From positions 1 through 64,000 of the forward strand of contig JAHBXS010000005.1 in assembly GCA_019636375.1 (NCBI GenBank): a DNA stretch of 64,000 nucleotides. The letters are read 5' to 3'. Source of the DNA: Pirellulaceae bacterium. Its GTDB lineage: Bacteria > Planctomycetota > Planctomycetia > Pirellulales > Pirellulaceae. The notes beneath the pieces are model-generated. The model saw nothing but the letters and a program-made list of their open reading frames with translations. It was not told the origin of the DNA and ran no database searches. The position numbers and the translations under genes were made by a program. Position 1 is the first letter of the stretch. Each line of letters starts with the position of its first letter. Below are positions 16,445 through 23,895 of the stretch, in pieces.

Positions 16445-16960
16445 TTATGGCTCTTTTCCGATGCGTTTGACTTCGATGGAGGGGGGGGCGTCGAGGGTGC
16501 GGTGGACCACGCAGTAGCGGTGGGTGAGTTCTAAGAGTTTTTCGATTTTCTCGTCCGGCTCGGCGGTTTCTAATTCAAAGACGAGACGTAGGGCGGTCAG
16601 ACCGACGGGGGCTGTTTTGCTGACGGCCAATGTGCCGCTGAAATCAATGTCTCCTTCAGCGAGGACTCGGCCGCTGGTAATTTTCAACTGCATCGATGTA
16701 GCGACTGCGGTCAGAGTCACTCCGGCACAACTTGCCAAACCCGCCAACAACATTTCCACGGCGCAAGCAAAGGTCCCATCGCCGCCACCGGATGGATGCA
16801 ATCCGGCGGGAGACAGAAATGTCGGATGCAAGACGTTGCAGGCCAGGTTGTCAAATTCCAACACGACCAGCGACGTGAGCGTTTGCCGTCCGGCGTCGGG
16901 GTTCTCTTGATAGAGGGCCTTGCATTTCGCTTGCCGCTCCCGTAACTCGTCCCGTTTCAT
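16445..16960 (-). CDS. OsmC/Ohr family protein
   Basis: A 171-residue OsmC-family protein. The two family cysteines are visible in LASCAGVTLTA (about residue 78) and HRYCVVHRTL (about 148). In active members the first Cys reduces organic hydroperoxides and the second resolves the disulphide (family knowledge). The N-terminal part carries an unusual R-x-R-Q-A-K-C-K helix before the first strand. It follows pdxJ by 23 bp on the same strand and probably ends the pab/mptG/pdxJ operon. A role in oxidative defence is likely; the substrate is unknown. Many OsmC-like proteins are annotated only as redox proteins, and I cannot refine this one further. Confidence 0.85.
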   Translation of the reverse strand: MKRDELRERQAKCKALYQENPDAGRQTLTSLVVLEFDNLACNVLHPTFLSPAGLHPSGGGDGTFACAVEMLLAGLASCAGVTLTAVATSMQLKITSGRVLAEGDIDFSGTLAVSKTAPVGLTALRLVFELETAEPDEKIEKLLELTHRYCVVHRTLDAPPSIEVKRIGKEP

Positions 16961-16983
16961 TGTCGCTTCCTTTTGAAGTGAAT

Positions 16984-17697
16984 TTAGTGAATCAACGCCT
17001 TCATCTCGCGAACCGCTCGCTCCATTCCTACGAGAACGGCTCGCGAGACGATGCTGTGACCAATGTTCAGTTCGCTGATCGGTTCGATGCGAGCGATTGG
17101 CCCAACATTCTGATAGTTTAAACCGTGCCCCGCATCAACGCGCAACCCAAGTTGCTGGGCAACGTGAGCGGCTGAAAAAATTTCTTGAAAACGCTGGTCT
17201 CCATCCGCCGTTCGAAAGGCGTGGGCATAGGCTCCTGTATGCAATTCCACAATGGAGGCTCCCGTCTCAACGGCGACTTCGATTTGCTGCGGGTTCGGGT
17301 CGATGAATAAACTGACGGCGATTCCAGCGGCCTGCAATCGAGCAACAGCCACCGTGACCGCTTGGCGATGCCGTACCACGTCGAGCCCCCCCTCAGTCGT
17401 CACTTCTTCTCGGCGTTCGGGAACCAGACAGACCTGATCGGGCTTCGTTTGTTCGGCGATCGTCAACATCTCATCGACGACGGCACATTCGAGGTTGAGC
17501 GGAACGTGGATCGAGCGTCGAAGAACTTCCAAATCCCGATCTTGAATATGTCGCCGATCCTCTCGCAAGTGGACTGTGATTTGGTCAGCCCCTCCCAGCT
17601 CGGCCAGCACCGCAGCCCAAACGGGATCGGGTTCCACTGTCTTGCGGGCTTGGCGGACCGTTGCGACGTGATCGATATTGACACCTAGCTTAGGCAT
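16984..17697 (-). CDS. pdxJ: Pyridoxine 5'-phosphate synthase
   Basis: A 237-residue protein matching PdxJ from end to end. It begins [15 protein letters not shown], the phosphate/substrate-binding start of the family. It then has [37 protein letters not shown] and the closing region with [12 protein letters not shown] and [12 protein letters not shown]. PdxJ condenses 1-deoxy-D-xylulose 5-phosphate with 1-amino-acetone 3-phosphate to make pyridoxine 5'-phosphate, the last committed step of the DXP-dependent vitamin B6 route in the cytosol. The start overlaps the beta-RFAP synthase stop by 8 bp. B6-dependent steps do not explain its place beside pterin genes, so the operon may simply group cofactor synthesis. 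Confidence 0.97.
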   Translation of the reverse strand: MPKLGVNIDHVATVRQARKTVEPDPVWAAVLAELGGADQITVHLREDRRHIQDRDLEVLRRSIHVPLNLECAVVDEMLTIAEQTKPDQVCLVPERREEVTTEGGLDVVRHRQAVTVAVARLQAAGIAVSLFIDPNPQQIEVAVETGASIVELHTGAYAHAFRTADGDQRFQEIFSAAHVAQQLGLRVDAGHGLNYQNVGPIARIEPISELNIGHSIVSRAVLVGMERAVREMKALIH

Positions 17698-18667
17698 ACA
17701 CGGTTTGCTCCTGAATGGTTAATTTTGCACCAACATTATTCGCGGCGGTGACAAAGGGTTGAACAAGGTCGCCGAATTTCGATTTGAGACTAGCGACAAA
17801 AACGTCGGCTCGCTCTTTTCGATCAACGAAGACCGCCAACGTCGGTCCCCAAGAACTTTGCACGACCCCGGAAATCCCTTCCTCCCGAATCCACCGGACT
17901 ACATCGCCCACTGCTGGACTATGAAAAGTCCCTCGCTGAACGTCGCGATAGTATTCTCCACTACGAGCCCCATATTCATAGATGGCATCGCAAAAGTCGG
18001 TGTACTTTTCTTGCAAAACAGCCGGAACGATCGCGTCGTTCAGCAAACGTTCCATTTCGTTTCGCTCCTTGCCAGTCGTCTGCACCACCGCGTCGAAGGC
18101 GCGCAACTCTTCGAAGCCATGCACGCCGCACAGGCTGGGGAAAGTAACAACGCAAATCGGCCAATCCGGAAAATCGCAGCGGATGTCGAGCGGGCTGAGA
18201 GATTCTCCCTCGGACAACCCACGATCAACCAGAAAACCTCCGCGAAAAAACCCGTAAGTCCCCACCGCAGATCGCTCACCTCGTTTGAGCAACGCGGCTA
18301 ACTCTTGCGGTGCCAGCGGCGGCATTTCCGCTAACTCAAATAATGCTTGAGCCAATGAAAATGCAGTCTGCGTGCCGCTCCCAAACCCCGAATGCCGTGG
18401 CGCCTGACTCGAAACTTCCACATCGATTTGAAAACGATTGAGGTTGGTCACTGGTGCACAACGATCGACGATACGACGAACCCGTTCCTCGACGGCCGGA
18501 TTCCCACGAAAGGCCCCTGACCCTTGACGCACGCGGACAACGGTTTGCGGTTGGTCAATCATTAAACCGCAACCGCCGAAATTTACCGGCAGACGCTTGC
18601 CAACCGACAACAACCCGCAATGGATTCGGGCCGGAGCTGAGACACTGACTACTCGCGTTGGCCTCAT
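17690..18667 (-). CDS. Beta-RFAP synthase-like GHMP kinase-fold enzyme
   Basis: A 325-residue GHMP-family protein. It starts [14 protein letters not shown] and has the GHMP nucleotide-binding loop [16 protein letters not shown] (about 108-123). The overall layout is that of beta-ribofuranosylaminobenzene 5'-phosphate synthase (MptG type). That enzyme joins 4-aminobenzoate to PRPP with loss of CO2 and PPi, the first step that commits pterin to tetrahydromethanopterin (family knowledge). Planctomycetota are known to carry H4MPT-linked C1 genes. Its neighbours, pabA/pabB-like genes that make 4-aminobenzoate and a DUF447 gene, fit this role closely. It overlaps DUF447 by 4 bp and pdxJ by 8 bp. 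Confidence 0.88.
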   Translation of the reverse strand: MRPTRVVSVSAPARIHCGLLSVGKRLPVNFGGCGLMIDQPQTVVRVRQGSGAFRGNPAVEERVRRIVDRCAPVTNLNRFQIDVEVSSQAPRHSGFGSGTQTAFSLAQALFELAEMPPLAPQELAALLKRGERSAVGTYGFFRGGFLVDRGLSEGESLSPLDIRCDFPDWPICVVTFPSLCGVHGFEELRAFDAVVQTTGKERNEMERLLNDAIVPAVLQEKYTDFCDAIYEYGARSGEYYRDVQRGTFHSPAVGDVVRWIREEGISGVVQSSWGPTLAVFVDRKERADVFVASLKSKFGDLVQPFVTAANNVGAKLTIQEQTVYA

Positions 18668-19248
18668 TTGTTTCCTGCCGATCCCGAGGAGGTCAATTTG
18701 CGATAGTGTTGCAACAGCAGTTCCATCGCGGCGATGTCTTGGGGGTTCCCCGTTTTATCGACAATCTTTTGCAGTCCAGGAATCTGCGAATCGATCTCAG
18801 AGGCAGGCAAGAAATCGACGCGGCTGATCAAAATACAGGCTTCGATCACCGCGTTAAGTCCCCGACAAATCCCCCTCGGAGGCCGACCGATATGTTGCTC
18901 GACGACTTCGCACATCACGTTCGCTCGATGGCTCGAATCGTCCACGAATTTGACTTGAAACTCGATCGCACGCAAATACTCCTTGAGCATCGGAGCCGCG
19001 ACGACAGTAGCCAGTTGCATCGGCGGGCGTTCCTCCCAAGTGTCGGTCAATGAGCGGACAAACAGCATGGCGTCATCAACAAGATGCACCACCCCCACCA
19101 TCCGCTGCCTTAAATTTTCCAAAGTCCGCGAACCTGAAAACGGACGGAGTTCTAAAATCGTTCGATCAATTCCAAAAACCGCCCCCATCGGCGACAAGTT
19201 GCCGGTTCCGTCGGAATTCGTTGTGGTGACAATACTTTCGATGATCAT
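18664..19248 (-). CDS. DUF447 family protein of H4MPT gene clusters
   Basis: A 194-residue protein beginning MIIESIVTTTNSDGTGNLSPMG, a flavin-reductase-like split-barrel start typical of DUF447. Further family-like parts are FSGSRTLENL, GVVHLVDDAMLFVRS and the C-terminal helix region with NAVIEACILISRV. DUF447 genes are a regular part of tetrahydromethanopterin gene clusters in methylotrophs and Planctomycetota, with no settled biochemical role. It sits between pabA-like and beta-RFAP synthase genes and overlaps both neighbours by 4 bp (ATGA junctions), so all are translated as one coupled unit. Confidence 0.85.
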   Translation of the reverse strand: MIIESIVTTTNSDGTGNLSPMGAVFGIDRTILELRPFSGSRTLENLRQRMVGVVHLVDDAMLFVRSLTDTWEERPPMQLATVVAAPMLKEYLRAIEFQVKFVDDSSHRANVMCEVVEQHIGRPPRGICRGLNAVIEACILISRVDFLPASEIDSQIPGLQKIVDKTGNPQDIAAMELLLQHYRKLTSSGSAGNK

Positions 19249-19871
19249 GATTTGCCACTCGTTGTGAACAGGGAAATGGATTGGCCTTGGCGCACGGGGA
19301 CAACGTGCCCCAACTCAAAAAAGCGACTCAACATCTCGCCGCCGTGCTCGGTCAAGATCGATTCGGGATGAAACTGGAGCCCGAACCAAGGGGCCGTGCG
19401 ATGAGCGACTGCCATGACGGTTCCGTCTGCCAATTCTCCAAAAACGTCCAAGCATTCCGGCAGGGTGTCGCGAATTGCATGAAGGCTGTGGTAGCGCCCG
19501 ACATCGAGGGGGTTCGGCAGGTCACGAAACAAATACCTGCCGTCATGGTGCAGCCGACTAGAGCGACCGTGTGTCGGCGTTTCGTTGATAGAGATTTCAC
19601 CGCCGAGTGCTTCGACTAAGACTTGGTGCCCCAAACAAATCCCCAGCAGGGGCGTTTCGGGATTCAATTCACGAACCAATTGAAGACAAATCCCCGCTTC
19701 TCGTGGTCCCTTGGGCCCGGGGGACAAGACGACTGCGGCGGGTTGCAACCGCTCGACATCAGCGACCTGGATTTTGTCGTTGCGGACCACCAACGTATCG
19801 AAACCCAACAAGCGAACGTACCTCGCCAGGTTATGCACAAAACTATCGTAGTTGTCGATCACCAGAATCAT
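19245..19871 (-). CDS. pabA: Aminodeoxychorismate/anthranilate synthase glutamine amidotransferase
   Basis: A 208-residue class I glutamine amidotransferase. It has the start MILVIDNYDSFVHNLARY, an oxyanion segment VLSPGPKGPREAG, the nucleophile loop LLGICLGHQVL (Cys near residue 79), and the His/Glu pair in LQFHPESILTEHG. It releases ammonia from glutamine for the partner synthase. PabA and TrpG cannot be told apart from the sequence alone. The pairing with a PabB-like subunit and a pABA-consuming enzyme in the same operon favours aminodeoxychorismate synthase, though one amidotransferase can serve both pathways. Overlaps of 4 bp join it to pabB upstream and DUF447 downstream. Confidence 0.9.
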   Translation of the reverse strand: MILVIDNYDSFVHNLARYVRLLGFDTLVVRNDKIQVADVERLQPAAVVLSPGPKGPREAGICLQLVRELNPETPLLGICLGHQVLVEALGGEISINETPTHGRSSRLHHDGRYLFRDLPNPLDVGRYHSLHAIRDTLPECLDVFGELADGTVMAVAHRTAPWFGLQFHPESILTEHGGEMLSRFFELGHVVPVRQGQSISLFTTSGKS

Positions 19872-21406
19872 GGCACTACCTCCTGGTCTGAAGGTGTTAA
19901 AACCGGTTCCTGTTCATCAGGCAAAATCACTTCGTGTTCAATTTGTTCGGTGTTTAATAAATGCGGCCTAACCTCAGAAAGCCCGCTCGGCAAACAAGCG
20001 TCGAGCACCGCAGCGGCTTTTGTCCATGTTTCTTGATACTCTTGTTCGGGTGACGATTGAGCAACGACAGCCCCCCCAACTGGGATTTGCCACCAGCCGT
20101 TTTGGGCCGTTACCGTACGAATCAGAATATTGAAATCGGCGTCGCCGGACAAAGCGAAATACCCCAGCGATCCGCAATACGCCCCGCGCGAGAGCCCTTC
20201 GAGTTCGGCAATGATCTCCATCGCGCGAATCTTCGGGGCGCCCGTCACAGAACCGCCGGGGAAGATCGCAGATATTGCTTCGGTGACGTGGACATCGGGG
20301 CGCAAAGTTCCCTCAATCGCTGACACTAAATGATAGACCGTCTCGTACGACTCAAGCTTGCACCATTCGGAAACTAAAACTGACTCGTCGGTGCAGATTC
20401 TGGAGAAATCGTTCCGCATCAAATCGACGATCATCGTGTTTTCGGCGCGTTCCTTCTCGTTGGTGGTGAGTTCTTGCGAAACGGTTTCATCGACAACTGC
20501 GTTTCTGGTCCGGCGGCGGGTCCCTTTAATCGGGCGGGACTCCAAATGCCGGTTACGGATTTGCAATAAACGTTCTGGCGAGGAGCTAATGACTTGGAAA
20601 TCGCCAGCATCAAAGTAACCGGAGAAGGTGCTGGGGTTTGTTTCGGCCAATCGCTCGAATAGGTCACATGCCGATGATGTTTGGCGAACCAAAAGTTGTT
20701 GCGAAAGGTTGACTTGGAAAATGTCGCCGGCACGGATGTAATTCACGCAACGTTCGACGGCAGCAGGATAGGCCGCTTTGGTGAAATTGCTGAAGCAGCC
20801 TTCGGCGACTTCTTCGAAGTTTGGCGGCACCGGTGACAGTTGGCTCGACGGCTTTGGCTGATCTTCAACGTTTAAGCGAGTGTTGATGTTTGCACTCTCG
20901 GTCACCAAGGCTCGGAGAATTTCCTCAGCCCGCTCGCGAGCCCGTTTTTCTCGTCGGGCAATATCTGTCTCGGGAAGCCCTTGGCTGAAAATCCAACACT
21001 CCTCCAAAACGTGGTCCCAAGCCATCACGACATCGTAGAGGGCGAGCGTCACTGCGGGGATCGCAATGGGCGAAGGAACCGACTCTGGCAAACACTCGAA
21101 ACTTCTGCCGAGTTCATAGCTCAGGCATCCGGCCCAGCCGCCTTGGAATGGAGGCCGGTTGGGGAGTGCCGGAGTCGCTTCGCGGGCAAGTCGGCTTTGG
21201 AGGATCGCCAGCGGATTTTCGCTCCCAACAGGGACGGTCAAGACTTCGATGGGGTCCGCTGCCAAAAATGAGTATCGCCCAAACTGCGGATGCCGCATCG
21301 AACTTTCGAGCAAGATCGGATAGGGCAAATGCCGCAATCGCCGAAGCCCTTCGCGCGGCTGGGGGGGAGCAGGGACATGGAGTTCAAAAGGGCGAAACGA
21401 AGTCAA
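19868..21406 (-). CDS. pabB: Aminodeoxychorismate synthase component I
   Basis: A 512-residue chorismate-binding enzyme. The key discriminating motif is RPIKGTRRR (near residue 293): PIKGT with lysine is the PabB form, whereas anthranilate synthase has PIAGT. Other landmarks are SPERLLQI, ERAENTMIVDLMRND and PGGSVTGAPKIRAMEII. It turns chorismate plus ammonia into 4-amino-4-deoxychorismate, the pABA precursor. No separate lyase (PabC) gene lies in this window; the C-terminus is not long enough to include one. The start appears to be TTG at 21406; the next in-frame ATG would delete conserved residues. It is the first gene of the five-gene overlapping operon that supplies and uses pABA. Confidence 0.9.
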   Translation of the reverse strand: MTSFRPFELHVPAPPQPREGLRRLRHLPYPILLESSMRHPQFGRYSFLAADPIEVLTVPVGSENPLAILQSRLAREATPALPNRPPFQGGWAGCLSYELGRSFECLPESVPSPIAIPAVTLALYDVVMAWDHVLEECWIFSQGLPETDIARREKRARERAEEILRALVTESANINTRLNVEDQPKPSSQLSPVPPNFEEVAEGCFSNFTKAAYPAAVERCVNYIRAGDIFQVNLSQQLLVRQTSSACDLFERLAETNPSTFSGYFDAGDFQVISSSPERLLQIRNRHLESRPIKGTRRRTRNAVVDETVSQELTTNEKERAENTMIVDLMRNDFSRICTDESVLVSEWCKLESYETVYHLVSAIEGTLRPDVHVTEAISAIFPGGSVTGAPKIRAMEIIAELEGLSRGAYCGSLGYFALSGDADFNILIRTVTAQNGWWQIPVGGAVVAQSSPEQEYQETWTKAAAVLDACLPSGLSEVRPHLLNTEQIEHEVILPDEQEPVLTPSDQEVVP

Positions 21407-21734
21407 TGGAATTCAGACTGACAGGGAGCATTTTAACCGAGTAATTTGGAAACTCCATGATGCCAAAAACAAGCCCTACTCAAAAGGCCCCTAGCGGACG
21501 AACACTTGGGCAAAATGTTCGATTCTTCCAATATTTGTGGGGTATCCCCTGCTGTTGATGTGAACCTCACCCAGCATCCTTCGGTCAAGACAATGTTTCG
21601 CGAATTACCGAAATGGGGTCTAACCCCGATAAAAATTGGACCTATAATTTATTGGAAGCCGGCGGGGAACGCGGAGCTTCTACCGCTCGCAGCTAAACCA
21701 ATTGACCGTCAACTAACAAGGACTCAACCACAAC
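21407..21734. other. Divergent intergenic region pabB / hflX
   Basis: About 328 bp that should hold promoters for both directions. I found no strong -35/-10 pair. A short perfect palindrome GGGGTCTAACCCC lies at 21615-21627, resembling the ends of the MITE-like elements elsewhere in the window but without their body. No gene was supported. Confidence 0.45.
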
Positions 21735-23054
21735 GTGCATGATCGAGAACGCGCTCGCGGTACCCGTCAAGAGATCGCCATCTTGGTGCGGGTGATTTTA
21801 GACGGCCAAGAAGTCACCGAAGACCCCACCGAGGAACTCCACGGTTTAGCCACGACAGCCGGGGCTCAACCTTTTGGAAGTTTAGTCCAGCGCCGCGCGA
21901 AGCCTGACATTGCTTACTATTTGGGCTCGGGCAAAGTCGAAGAGTTGCAGCGGCTCGCCGAGTTTCATGCTGCCGACGTCGTGATCTTCGACAACGATTT
22001 GGCTCCAAGTCAAACCCGCAACCTGGAAAAGGCACTCGGAGTCAAAGTCTTGGATCGCACCGAGTTGATCCTTGATATTTTTGCCACTCATGCACAGACG
22101 GCGGAAGCTCGTTTGGCCGTGGAACTTGCTCAATTAGAGTATTCGCTGCCGCGTCTCAAACGGATGTGGACCCACTTGTCGCGAATCAAGATGGGGGTCG
22201 GGATGCGCGGTCCCGGTGAAAAGCAACTAGAAGTCGACCGCCGCCTCGTCGAAAAACGAATCCACGAGTTGAAGATGGAGTTGCGACAAGTCGAAGTTCG
22301 CAAGGAACGACTCGTCCGCTCTCGATCGGGGCGAATGACCGTCTCGCTGGTCGGCTATACGAATGCGGGGAAGAGTACGTTGATGAACGCCCTGACCGGG
22401 GCAGGAGTCCTCGCGGAAGACAAATTGTTCGCCACGCTCGACACGCGGACGCGGCGTTGGGAGTTGCCCAACTGGGGGCCGGTTCTTTTGAGCGATACGG
22501 TCGGTTTCATTCGCGACTTGCCCCACCATTTGATCGCCAGCTTTAAGGCTACTTTAGAAGAAGCCAACCAAGCCGACTTGTTGCTCCACGTGGCCGACGC
22601 CAGTAGTCCGGCGGTTTTGCAACAAATTTCCAGCGTCTATTCGGTGCTCCATGATTTGGGGATCGATGAAAAAGACACCTTGTTGATTCTCAATAAAATT
22701 GATGCGGAGAACGCTGCCTCGAATCTGGAGGCTCTTCTCACACGTTATCCCCATGCGGTGCCGATCAGCGCGCGAACACGGGAGGGATTTGAGAATTTGC
22801 ATCGCGTCGTCAGTGCCACACTCACGCGAAATTTCCGACATATCATCGTCGAAACCGACATTGGCAACGGCCGCTTGTTGGCATTTCTCGCGGCTCATGG
22901 CGATGTGATTTCTAAACAGTTCACGGAGAGCACCGTGACCGTGCATTGCCGATTGCCTCAAAAATATGTCGGCGCGATCAATCCAGATACGGCGACAGTC
23001 CGAGATGCTCCCCCGCCGAGCCTCGAAGGCGAAAATCTGGAAGACGTCGCTTAG
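21735..23054 (+). CDS. hflX: Ribosome-associated GTPase HflX
   Basis: A 439-residue HflX. The N-terminal domain holds YYLGSGKVEEL and FDNDLAPSQTRNLE. The helical linker has LEYSLPRLKRMW and GVGMRGPGEKQLE, the family's glycine-rich signature. The GTPase domain has G1 GYTNAGKSTLMNAL, G3 DTVGFIRDLPHHL and G4 NKID. HflX binds the large ribosomal subunit and splits or rescues stalled ribosomes under stress. The start is a GTG at 21735. The next gene, a short-chain dehydrogenase, begins 16 bp after its stop, so the two are probably co-transcribed. Confidence 0.96.
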   Translation: MHDRERARGTRQEIAILVRVILDGQEVTEDPTEELHGLATTAGAQPFGSLVQRRAKPDIAYYLGSGKVEELQRLAEFHAADVVIFDNDLAPSQTRNLEKALGVKVLDRTELILDIFATHAQTAEARLAVELAQLEYSLPRLKRMWTHLSRIKMGVGMRGPGEKQLEVDRRLVEKRIHELKMELRQVEVRKERLVRSRSGRMTVSLVGYTNAGKSTLMNALTGAGVLAEDKLFATLDTRTRRWELPNWGPVLLSDTVGFIRDLPHHLIASFKATLEEANQADLLLHVADASSPAVLQQISSVYSVLHDLGIDEKDTLLILNKIDAENAASNLEALLTRYPHAVPISARTREGFENLHRVVSATLTRNFRHIIVETDIGNGRLLAFLAAHGDVISKQFTESTVTVHCRLPQKYVGAINPDTATVRDAPPPSLEGENLEDVA

Positions 23055-23070
23055 ACCGGGACCGCACCTG

Positions 23071-23859
23071 ATGAAACGTCCCAACCTCGCCCAATCCCGC
23101 TGGCTGATCACCGGTGCCACGTCTGGAATTGGGCGTGCGGTTGCGTTGGAACTCGGGAAGGCCGGAGCGAAACTTCTGCTGACGGGCCGACGCCAAGACC
23201 GCCTTGAGCAACTTTGCGAAGAACTCTCGCTTGCGGGCTGCGAATGCTCGTATATGGTCGGAGACATTGCAGACGCTGCCGCACGAAAGGGACTAATGGC
23301 TGCCGTATCCGAACGTTTGCAAGCCTTGGATGGCCTTGTCAACTGCGCCGGAGTTGGTGCGATGGGGCCGTTTGAGACTGCTGATGAAGAGCGTTTGAGA
23401 AAAATCTTCGAAGTCAATTTTTTTGCCGCAGTCGAGTTGATTAGAGCGAGCCTACCTCTGTTACGAAATGGCCAGCGTCCGATCATCGTCAACATCGGCA
23501 GCGTCCTGGGACATTGTGCCGTTCCGCTCAAGAGCGAATACTGCGCCAGCAAATTTGCGTTGCACGGATTCAGCGATGCCTTGCGAATGGAACTACGTCC
23601 ACAAGGGATCGATGTGCTCCTCGTCAGTCCGAGCACGACCGATAGCGAATTTTTTGATGCGGCGATTGAAGATCGTGTTCAGAAGAACTGGAAAGGCCAT
23701 CGTCCGATGTCGCCGCAAACTGTCGCGCGGCATACCCTGCGCGCCATTCGCACCGGTCGCCGCGAAATCATTCTGTCGGTTGGCGGTAAAGCTCTCGTCT
23801 GGCTCGACCGTTTATTACCGTCTCTCGCCAGCCGGATTTTATCGCGGTTGGGCCGGTGA
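23071..23859 (+). CDS. Short-chain dehydrogenase/reductase
   Basis: A 262-residue classical SDR. It has the NAD(P)-binding loop TGATSGIG (~14-21), NCAGVG (~90-95), the catalytic Ser in VNIGSVLG and the Tyr-x-x-x-Lys in SEYCASKFAL, followed by SPSTTDSEF. Arg after the dinucleotide strand (TGRRQDR) favours NADP(H). It resembles the DltE/SDR group of membrane-near, broad-substrate reductases, but the substrate is not predictable. The ATG at 23071 is chosen because it lies just after the hflX stop and begins the conserved fold; longer readings run into hflX. The group II intron lies just downstream in antisense. Confidence 0.9.
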   Translation: MKRPNLAQSRWLITGATSGIGRAVALELGKAGAKLLLTGRRQDRLEQLCEELSLAGCECSYMVGDIADAAARKGLMAAVSERLQALDGLVNCAGVGAMGPFETADEERLRKIFEVNFFAAVELIRASLPLLRNGQRPIIVNIGSVLGHCAVPLKSEYCASKFALHGFSDALRMELRPQGIDVLLVSPSTTDSEFFDAAIEDRVQKNWKGHRPMSPQTVARHTLRAIRTGRREIILSVGGKALVWLDRLLPSLASRILSRLGR

Positions 23860-23872
23860 CAACGGACACAAC

Positions 23873-23895
23873 CGTTCACGGAGTGAACGGCCACG
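23873..23895. repeat. Left half of bipartite palindromic repeat split by the intron
   Basis: CGTTCACGGAGTGAACGG is a hairpin (stem CGTTCAC/GTGAACG, loop GGA) followed by CCACG up to the intron border. It matches 54023-54045 at 22 of 23 positions. The other half of the element resumes at 25909 beyond the intron. Confidence 0.85.
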
